A stretch of DNA of 15,444 nt from Auxenochlorella pyrenoidosa (lineage: Eukaryota; Chlorophyta; Trebouxiophyceae; Chlorellales; Chlorellaceae), in the NCBI GenBank assembly GCA_001430745.1, contig KQ482069.1, positions 809,744 through 825,187 of the forward strand. Direction: 5' to 3'. The position numbers and the translations under genes are program-made. The notes beneath the pieces were generated by a model. The model did not search any database. It saw only the letters and a program-made list of their open reading frames with translations, and was not told the origin of the DNA. How positions within the stretch are numbered: position 1 is the stretch's first letter; each line of letters begins with the position of its first letter. Positions 7,901 through 14,325 of this stretch are shown piece by piece.

Positions 7901-10541
7901 TTTTTTTTGGTAGGGTGGGGTGGTGGTGGGGGGGTGGGGGGTAGAGTCGTGGGCAGGCGCGGCTGAAGGCCGCCGGCAGCAGCAAGCGCAGGTGCGGGCG
8001 GCGCGCTTCAGCGCAGCAGGCTGAAGCTGCCTCTGACGGCCCATCAGGCAGAGCGCCGTCGCTGCGCCCTGGCGGCGTGGGCGGGGGTCAGCAGCCGGCG
8101 CCGGCGTCGGCGTGCCGCGCAGGGCGCGCCGCCCAGCCCCTGCACTCCACGCCCACACCCACGGGGCCCCCCCCCCCCCCCCCCCAAACACCTCACACCC
8201 ACCCACCCTTGCTGTCTGTGCTGATCACAGTGTTGGCAGGCTCGTTGAAGCGCATGGCGGTGACGGGTGCGGCGTGCAGGCTGGGCAGTTGGTCAATCGG
8301 CTCGTTGGCGCCGCTGCAGGAATGAGGGCGGGGGGGGGGGGGGGCGTGGCCTGGCATAGGAGCGGTTCCATGGGTTGTTTCAGCAGCAGGGCACTGACTG
8401 TGCAAGCCAGGCAGCAGGCCGTGCGCTTTCCGTGCACCGGCTGCTTGATCCGGCCAGAGCAGGGAGCGCAGGCACCCGCTGGTGCGTCTCTCCGCCCGCC
8501 CGCCGGCCGCGGCCTGTTCCACGTCACCGGCCCCCACCACACCTGCGCATGTCGTAAATGTTGATGGCGCCGCTGCCGCTGTCCGACACCGCCAGCTTTG
8601 CCTTGGCATCTCCGCGCTGCAGAGCAGGACCACCAGGACGGGAGAGTTTAGGCAGCATGGTGGTGGTGGTGGTGGTGGTGGTGGGGTGGGGTGGGGTGGG
8701 GTGGGGGGGCGGGCGGACGCTAGAAGAGCTGCCAGAGTCTTGAGTGCGTGCTGCCCTGGCATGGCTGCATCCGGCAAGGTGGCGACCATAAGGTGCAGCC
8801 CGCATGCCCTGCACGTCCCAGGGAGTCCCCCTCCACCGCCCCGCTGCCCATGCCTCCCTTGAAAAGAAGCCAGGTGGGCACGGCACCCCTCGCGCACCCA
8901 GTCCCAGCAGGACAGCCCAGGCAGAGCCCACCTTGAAGCACCACTCGATGCAGCCGGGCACAAACGGCAGGCGCAGCATGGCAATCATGTCAAAAGACGC
9001 CACATCAAACACCTGCGGCAGTGCAGTGCAGCAGGGGCAGCGTGACACCTCGCAAACACCTGCGGGCATGCAGCAGGGGCAGTGTGACACCTCGCAAACA
9101 CCTGCGGGCATGCAATGCAGCAGGGGCAGGGCGACACCTCGCAAAAAGCTGCGGGCCACAGCGGGCTGCCGCCGCAACCGAGGCTGGCAGGCTAGCTTAG
9201 CAAGTGCGGCTGGCGCGGGCTGAAGCGGCGGCGGCAGGCTTCAGCGGCTGCAGCCCTGGATTGGGATTCTGTCTAGCAATCGCTTCATACAACAGATGTT
9301 CTGGCTGCCTCTGGTTCAGCAGCTCTCGCACCTTCACGGTCCGGTCGGTGCTGATGCTGGCGCACAGCGTGCCGTCCACGCTGACCGCCAACCCGGTCAC
9401 CGGCCCCAGGTGAGCCTGCAGGCAGCGGGCACCCACACGTGACAGGGAGCCGAGAGGTGGGCGCGCGTGGCTGGCGTGCACGCCGTGGGAGCGGCCTGTG
9501 GCGCTCGGCCGCCGCCGTACGCTGCGCGCCCATGCCGGGCGCAGTCATGCTAGGCACATGGCTGGTCGGCTGGGGCGACAGTGCGGTACAGCTCCCAGCA
9601 TGACGCCGGCAGGCCATGAGGCAGCGCCTGCCGGCCCCTGGCCCTCCAGGCTGCCCAGCCCGCAGCCTCGGAGGGTTTTGAGACGGCCCGGCCGGCTGCC
9701 TCGGGGGGCCTTCAGGCAGCCCGGCCTGCAACCCGGCCTGAACGCGGCCCATCCCGCGGCCTCGCCTTGTAGTGCTTTGCGAACTCGACTCCGACTGGCT
9801 GCTTCTTCCAAAACTTTATGTGGCCGTCGGCCGAGGCGGTGATTAGGAACTCTGTCTGGGCAGCCACCGCCACCTGGGTGACTGCACAGGGTCATTGGCA
9901 GCAGAGTGCTGGTTCCGTTGAGGCGCGGGCTGAAAAGGCAGGGCGGCGGGAGGCGGGTGTGCGTGCTGCACGCTGGGCGGGTCGTGCGCAGCGACAGCAA
10001 AGAGGCCAGCTGCAGCGATGGCGGGGCCGGCATCCATGGGATGCCTGCGGCATTGGGCGAGGCCTCCGCCGCGGCTGGCCGCCAGCTGCGGCCATCCAGC
10101 AACCGACGCCTGGAAGAGCCAGTGCACCCAGCAAAGAAACACTGCTGCAAGTGCCAACCACAGCTGTTTGGTCAGCAGCCTCCCACCCACCCACCCGTGT
10201 CACGGTGCATGTACGACTTCTCATACATGTCTGACAGCGGCAGCGCCTGCAGGTATTGCTGCTCATACTCCAAAACCTGCATGGGGTGCGTACGAGGGCC
10301 CCAAGCGAGGCTGGGATGCGGCGGCGGATGTGCAGGCACGCTGGCCGGCAGGCGGCGGCGGCAGCAGGGGCGGTGGCGGCGGGCTGGGTACAGCACACAC
10401 CCTGCGCTTCTTGGCCTTGGGCAGCTGCGGTCCCACGTCCGCATCCTCCTCCTCCACGCCCTCTGGCGGCAGCGTGGGGCCCGCCTCAGGCTCTTCGTCC
10501 TCTTGCGGCGGTGCAGCCGGCCCTTCCTCTTTATCCGACAT
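1933..10541 (-). CDS. PPWD1: Peptidyl-prolyl isomerase with WD40 repeats (PPWD1/CYP71 family)
   Basis: Complete 22-exon gene. The exons sum to 1908 bases, giving 635 aa plus stop, close to the roughly 646 aa of human PPWD1. The ATG at 10541 starts [20 protein letters not shown], an acidic tail followed by a KAKKRR basic patch, as in the family. A WD40 half (about residues 70-445) is followed by a linker and a C-terminal cyclophilin domain (about 476-633). The family isomerises Xaa-Pro bonds in the nucleus; human PPWD1 is found with spliceosomes, and plant CYP71 binds histone H3 and acts in chromatin silencing. Catalytic residues matching CypA R55, F60, Q63, F113, W121 and H126 are present as R520, F525, Q528, F578, W586 and H591, so the enzyme should be active. 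Four introns use GC donors (after exons 3, 13, 14 and 17), and several splice sites are tandemly duplicated. Transcription diverges from the Aha1-like gene. Identity is very secure; the least certain boundary is the end of exon 14. Confidence 0.97.
1994..2191 (-). repeat. Triplicated 3' splice site and exon start of PPWD1 exon 22
   Basis: On the - strand, TGCAG|GT(C)(A/G)AGACCCACCCCAAGAC occurs three times, with the exon-start base at 2013 (used), 2081 and 2161. The copies also share GGCTGGCC and AATGCAAGAGTCTGG flanks. Offsets of 68 and 148 bases mean that using an upstream copy would shift the frame. Confidence 0.92.
2199..2280. repeat. TG-rich low-complexity tract in PPWD1 intron 21
   Basis: A run of (TG)n and GGTGTG followed by GGGTGGGTGGGGGAAGGGGG. 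On the coding strand it reads as (CA)n and C-rich sequence, so it may add to the polypyrimidine content of the intron. Confidence 0.7.
2656..2742 (-). repeat. 21-bp direct repeats with a 5' splice site, flanking a 45-bp AT-rich insert
   Basis: Two identical 21-bp copies lie at 2656-2676 and 2722-2742. On the - strand each reads TGCCCACGCCCT|GTGAGTTCG, the end of exon 20 plus its donor. Between them, 2677-2721 has only 9 G/C in 45 bases, in a locus far above 60% GC. The period is 66 bases, exactly 22 codons, and the insert is stop-free in the exon frame, so either donor gives an in-frame mRNA. Confidence 0.93.
3770..3905 (-). repeat. Duplicated 3' splice site of PPWD1 exon 18
   Basis: CCCGTGCAG|TGCCCCAA occurs with exon-start bases at 3777 (used) and 3855, inside two C-rich repeat blocks 78 bases apart. 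The 78 bases are 26 codons without a stop, so using the upstream copy would insert 26 residues in frame. Confidence 0.88.
4875..5032 (-). repeat. Four tandem 39-40-bp units adjoining the donor of PPWD1 exon 15
   Basis: Units start at 4875, 4915, 4954 and 4993 on the + strand, with CAGGACAGACACTCGCG and GAGCATGCC in common. On the - strand the array begins directly at the exon 15 donor (AAG|gtgtgtggcatgctcg), and each further unit begins with the donor-like GTGCGGCATGCTCG. It has no unique spacers and is not a CRISPR array. Confidence 0.92.
5793..6062 (-). repeat. Decayed copy of the exon 13 start and a second duplicated block in PPWD1 intron 12
   Basis: GTCACCAGGTTGACGAC at the start of exon 13 (5793-5809) recurs as GTCACCAGGCTGACGAC at 5941-5957. 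The acceptor CAG next to it has become TTA on the - strand, so the copy is dead as a splice site. A second block (GCAGGGCGGTTG, then GCGTGTGT and GATGGTGG) repeats near 5894 and 6020. Confidence 0.82.
6417..6528 (-). repeat. Duplicated 3' splice site of PPWD1 exon 12
   Basis: TTGCTGCAG|AGGCGCCC (first base varies) is present with exon-start bases at 6424 (used) and 6477, within two blocks 53 bases apart that share GCAGGCCGGGCAGGC-like sequence. The offset is not a multiple of three, so the upstream copy would shift the frame. Confidence 0.88.
6780..6846. repeat. (GT)n(GGT)n simple repeat and poly-G in PPWD1 intron 10
   Basis: GGTGTGTGTGTGTG is followed by about ten GGT units and a run of more than 12 G, just inside the 3' end of the intron. 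The coding strand reads (ACC)n and C-rich sequence, a pyrimidine-rich tract before the exon 11 acceptor. It has G-quadruplex potential on the + strand. Confidence 0.8.
7699..7769. repeat. 25-bp direct repeat in PPWD1 intron 8
   Basis: CTCCCTCCATGCACGCAGGG plus CCACA occurs at 7699-7723 and 7745-7769, 46 bases apart, near the exon 8 donor at 7787. The flanks (GTGCGGC and GTGCCGC on the - strand) are weakly alike, so this could be another donor-proximal duplication, but the splice site itself is not clearly copied. Confidence 0.75.
8167..8185. repeat. Poly-C run of 19 in PPWD1 intron 7
   Basis: There are nineteen consecutive C on the + strand, thus poly-G on the coding strand, soon after the exon 7 donor. 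The length is prone to sequencing error. Confidence 0.85.
8656..8715. repeat. (TGG)n(GGGGT)n simple repeat in PPWD1 intron 5
   Basis: About nine TGG units are followed by four GGGGT units and a run of G. On the coding strand it gives a (CCA)n and C-rich stretch before the exon 6 acceptor. Confidence 0.8.
9007..9157 (-). repeat. Four tandem copies of the 3' splice site of PPWD1 exon 5
   Basis: On the - strand CCGCAG|GTGTTTG occurs with exon-start bases at 9012 (used), 9059 and 9101, and a diverged fourth copy (CCGCAG|CTTTTTG) at 9148. Spacing is 47, 42 and 47 bases. The units share GCGAGGTGTC and CTGCCCCTGCTGCA. Only 9012 keeps the phase with exon 4. Confidence 0.92.
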
Positions 10542-11014
10542 GATCAGCTTGATGCTGGGGGTAGAAACGAGGGTGCCGTCGGCCAGCAGCCAGCGAAAGC
10601 TGCAAAGTGATGGCCGGTCGGCGTCAAGTTGGACACTATACAGGCTGCAAGATCGTTGAATACAATGCCCAGATCGCAGATGGCTAGCGATGGGACTTGT
10701 TTGCAGCCCGCCAAGCTGGCAAATTCCACCTGTCTTTTCGGCGTCCTCCAGCGTTGCAGCGTCTCTTCCGATCTTCTATCACAAGGTGTGACATACTGCT
10801 GCCTGTCCGCAAGCGCATTGCCTCCCCCGCCGGGCCCGGCTCTCTGGAAGGCCGCCTCTCTCCGGCGTCTGCTCGCCTCTCCGCCTGCTATTTAGCGGAT
10901 TGTGCAGAGCAGACTCTGCATTCACCCTGCAACGCCTAAACACACAGCGCCTGCAAGTGCGAGCGCAGCAGCGGCGGGAGAGCGGCGGCTAGCGGCGGAA
11001 AGCAGCAAGCAGCG
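10542..11014. promoter_or_regulatory. Divergent promoter region between the PPWD1 and Aha1-like genes
   Basis: The two start codons are 473 bases apart and point away from each other, so both 5' UTRs and core promoters must lie here unless there are distal 5' exons. No strong TATA box is visible; TATTTAG at about 10888 is a weak candidate for the Aha1-like gene. I looked for three-unit heat-shock elements and found no convincing one. Confidence 0.55.
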
Positions 11015-12459
11015 ATGGCCAAGTGGGGTGAAGGTGTGTGCGCATGCAATACGCGTGCACCAAGGTACAACAGGCGCACACATAGTGCAGAGTGCAGATG
11101 GTCCGCTGAGTCTGAGCCTATCTCAAAGTTGACACCTAGCCTCACGCCACGTTGACTGCAAGCCGTGACCCGCCACTCCTTGCACGCCTCATTCCACCGC
11201 CGCTGCGCTCGTCCTTCCACCGCAGGCGACCCCCGGTGGATTGTGGAGCACCGCAACGACGGCAAGAACGTCAACGGCTGGCACTGGCAGGAGGTGAACA
11301 AGCTCGAGTGGACCAAGCAGCGCCTGGCAGAGCTGCTGCCGGGGGCTGAGGCCGGCGGCGGCAGCAATGGCTGGTCGGCGCGGGTGACGAGTGTCAAGAG
11401 CGTCACCGGGGAGGTGAGCAGGCATGCGAGCAGGGTCAGGCACGTGGGGCTGTCTGGGGGTGCAGAGGGCCAAGCGGATGCATCAAGGAGGGTAGACAAG
11501 GGGCTGGCCAGTCGGTGTTGTGCCGCCCATTTGGAAGCTGAAGCGCTGTTGCAGGCCAGGGCAGCAACACCAGGGGTGGTTCAGCCGGCCCCCAGCACAG
11601 GCAGTCGGGGAGGCATCGCACGTGTTCCCATGCCCGGCTTGTTGCTGCCGCACAACAGAGAACAGCGTGTAATGGTCCTTCCAAGCACCCTGCCTCCCCC
11701 AGCAGCTGGCTGCCTGCACCCTGCGTTCCCAGCAGCTGGCTGCCCGCCCCCTTTCCTGCCTCGCAGGCGATGCTGACCACCCGCAAGGGCAACAAGCGCT
11801 TTGCCTTTTACGACCTAAAGTTGGCACTGGCCTGGGAGGCGGTGCCCGCCAGCAGCGCCGGCGGGCAGGCAGAGGCAGAGGCGGCAGGCGGCGCCGCCGA
11901 GGAGGGCGGCGCTGAGGAGCAGGGTGGCGGCAGCGGGCGCGGCGGCGAGGAGGCCGCAGTGTCTGGGGAGATCAGCGTGGCAGAATTTGGGTCTGGCTCT
12001 GACCATGAAGATATCGAGGTGTCGATCAGCACCAGTGGTGAGTGTGTGGGTGTGTGTTTCCTTGCCGCCCGACGGCCCAGAGGCGGCCCGCGGCATGTGT
12101 TTGAGGGTGGCTCCCGCGGCACCCGGAGCGCACAGCAAGGGGCGCACAGCCGCTCCCGGTCTGCACATGCCCTCCCCTCGTCCCTCCCGGCCTCGGCGCC
12201 GCCATGCCGTTTCGCGCGCGCTGCGGCTGCCACGCCCATTGCACCCGCCGCCGCGGAGCCGCGCGTGGTTGGCAGCCATCGCAGCGCTTGCGCCTGGTCC
12301 CCGCCACCTCAGTGGCCCACCCCACCCCCACCGTGCGCCGCAGGCGGCAGCGCCAGCGCTGCGGAGAAGGAGGCTGCCAAGCGGGTGGCGCAGGAGGCGC
12401 TGTGGCCGCTTGTTCTGCAACGCCTGGAGCAGTACGTCAAGGAGCTGAGCGAGTCGTGA
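11015..12459 (+). CDS. AHA1: Hsp90 co-chaperone with only an Aha1 N-terminal domain (Hch1-like)
   Basis: Complete 4-exon gene: 11015-11033, 11226-11413, 11767-12037 and 12344-12459, encoding 197 aa. All introns are GT-AG and in phase. The start MAKWGEGDPRWIVEHRNDGK is nearly diagnostic of Aha1. NVNGWHW (residues 21-27) and TTRKGNKRFAFYDLKL (73-88) match the family's NxNNWHW and RKGK motifs, which contact Hsp90 and stimulate its ATPase in the cytosol. Residues about 96-133 are an unusual Ala/Gly/Glu-rich insert in the beta-sheet region, followed by DIEVSIS and the C-terminal helix EALWPLVLQRLEQYVKELSE. The protein stops there: the C-terminal AHSA1 (START-like) domain of canonical Aha1 is absent, as in yeast Hch1. 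A donor-like GTGACG overlaps the stop, but I found no AHSA1-domain exon in the next 1.9 kb. The 19-base first exon separates MAKWGEG from the rest. Confidence 0.93.
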
Positions 12460-14325
12460 CGTACTGCGGCTTGTTGCGGCACCGCTGCACGCGGCCGCCC
12501 CTGCCAGCTGGCCAGGTTGGCAGGCAAGCTGCTGCAGCGGCAGCGGCGGCGCGGGCTCACAGTGTGTGGCTGCTGGCGCTGCCAGCACGGCTCAGGTGCA
12601 AATGCCGCTGCCTCATTCCCATTCGCCCCGACATACTGACATCCTCTGGCCTTCTTTCATTCCATTTTATCTTCCTCCCACCGATGCAAGCAGCATCCGC
12701 ACCAGTTGGGATGGCAGCTCACCTGCGCTCCCAGATGCCGTTTCATGGGCAGTGGCCCTGCAACCATGCTGAAGGCCAGAGCTGCAGCCTCAGACTGCCT
12801 GGAATGCACTGCTGCAACCCAGCAACGACTGCGTTGGCGGATCAGCAGGGGGAAATGTTCAGAGGCAGCTGCGCAGGCACTGAACGCCGCGCAGCACACC
12901 TCAGCATCCATGCCCACTGCACTGTCTAGGCACTAGGCCCCAGGCTGCTTGCCACACCTCCCTGCTGCTTCGCTCCCCACTTCTTGACCCCGCACTTGCT
13001 TGAACTGCGGCTGCTCTCAGCATGCGCAAAGGCTGCTGGGAAAGAGCAGTTGGTGTGTGTTGCGGCTGGCTGAGGCTGGCTTAGAGCATACGGGCGATGC
13101 AGGTTTCTTGAAAATCCTGACCAGGGCGGGGCGCACACATCACAAGGTCAACCTTCGAGGTATGCGGGACACAGCAGAACTGAAGCAGAACAGCAATGTA
13201 GTACCGGCGGTTCCCACTGGATGCGGATGTGGCAGTGCAGGGAGAGACCTTGAGGCCGCAAGGAGCCGTTTCAGGCACTTTGCTGTGCATGTGTGCACTG
13301 GCAGTGATCCAATTTCAGGGTCTTGCCCAGGTTTAGTCAGGCGCACAAGGCTCCCAAAGTGGAGGGCATCAAGCGCCGCTTCTGTGCCGGTAAGCAGGAG
13401 AGACACCCTCCCGCCTCAGTGTTACTCCTCTTTCCACTCTTTGGCACAGCAGAGCAGGGTATGCCACCACAGACCAGACCATTGCAAGCTACGTGAGTAC
13501 CTGCACCAACAGCTGCGGTATGGCTGTGACAACCGTGACAGGGAGGCACCGTGCCAGCCACAGCGACTATTAGATGCTTACAACTGTGAGCAGTGCGGTT
13601 GCATTGTGACTGGCGTTGTGGAACGGTTGGCCCACCCGCGGCCAGGGCCTGCAACTGCATGCTTGGCAGCAGCGGTGCCGCACCGCCTGGCACATGGGTG
13701 CACTTCCCAGGGCCATGGCCGGCGAATCCTCCATCAGCAGCCCGCATTTGCAGGGCTTGAATTTAAAGGCGACTCTGTGCACACCCACCAGCCGGCTGCA
13801 GGGCTGGAAACAGCAAGCCTTCCGACATGGTAGCGTCGCGGTTCTGCAGGTTATGCCAGCTTCCGCCCTGGCGAGGGGCAGCTCCGGCGGCGCCAGTTTT
13901 ACCCCTCGAAGCAACGGCGGCGGAGATTCCGCATACCGTCCTCTCTCCACCATCATCCCCTCTCCTTGAGGCCATTGGACAGCAGGTGTGGAGTCCCGCA
14001 GAAGAGGCTCTGGAGCATGTACTGTAGGTTTGCAGGAATGAAGTGCTGCCGGGGATACAACCGCCTTCCAGACAACTTGAGAGGCTGTATGCGATTTATG
14101 CAAGGGAGGCCGCGGCCTCTGACGAGAAATGGCAGGCGCCGACATGGCATCTTTGACAGGCGCCCTTGCTAGCCTGTCTGTGCTGCCTACACAGCCTTTG
14201 CAAGCTTAAAGGTGTCCTGTTGTGGTCTGCGGGCGCGCCAAAGCACAACCAAGTCAGAAGAAGCGGGCGAGGCCAGCTGCCCTTGAGCGCTGTCACACTC
14301 TCAGATCCCTCGGAGGTGTCGTGGC
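12460..14325. other. Stretch without a supportable gene (3' UTR, intergenic, possible SBP 5' leader)
   Basis: These 1.9 kb are visibly less G/C-biased than the flanking genes and contain few long G or C runs. An open frame at 13000-13833 lacks the strong third-position G/C bias of the real exons, is rich in Cys, His and Trp, and matches nothing I recognise, so I do not call it. I saw no TGTAA on the + strand that would end the Aha1-like transcript. Untranslated or upstream exons of the SBP gene could lie here. Confidence 0.5.

Larger units (their letters stand above)
5033..10541 (-). other. PPWD1: PPWD1 exons 1-15: acidic N-terminus and WD40 half
   Basis: Exons, in order of transcription: 10401-10541, 10195-10276, 9766-9881, 9332-9415, 8932-9012, 8543-8616, 8207-8313, 7788-7865, 7359-7449, 7009-7103, 6696-6767, 6351-6424, 5723-5809, 5365-5421, 5033-5130. 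Landmarks are [15 protein letters not shown] (exons 2-3), [16 protein letters not shown] (exon 3), [13 protein letters not shown] (exon 5), INIYDMRS (exons 6-7), VIEYW (exon 8), [15 protein letters not shown] (exons 9-10), [12 protein letters not shown] (exon 11), [18 protein letters not shown] (exon 12), [10 protein letters not shown] (exon 13) and [20 protein letters not shown] (exon 15). Each matches the family in order, and every junction is in phase. Exon 14 ([19 protein letters not shown]) is the least conserved; its GC donor at 5364 was chosen because it keeps phase 0 into exon 15. In-frame GT donors slightly further on would add a few residues. Confidence 0.93.

Noticed and set aside
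10542..11014. Heat-shock elements for the Aha1-like gene
   Set aside because: TTC and GAA triplets occur (for example near 10765) but not as alternating five-base-spaced units.
13000..13833. A 277-codon open frame on the + strand
   Set aside because: It lacks the strong third-position G/C bias of real exons here, has no recognisable domain and is full of Cys, His and Trp, as expected from non-coding GC-rich DNA.
12460..14325. A missing C-terminal AHSA1 domain as downstream exons
   Set aside because: No segment in any frame resembled the AHSA1 fold motifs, and the preceding exon ends naturally with a stop after the N-domain's last helix.
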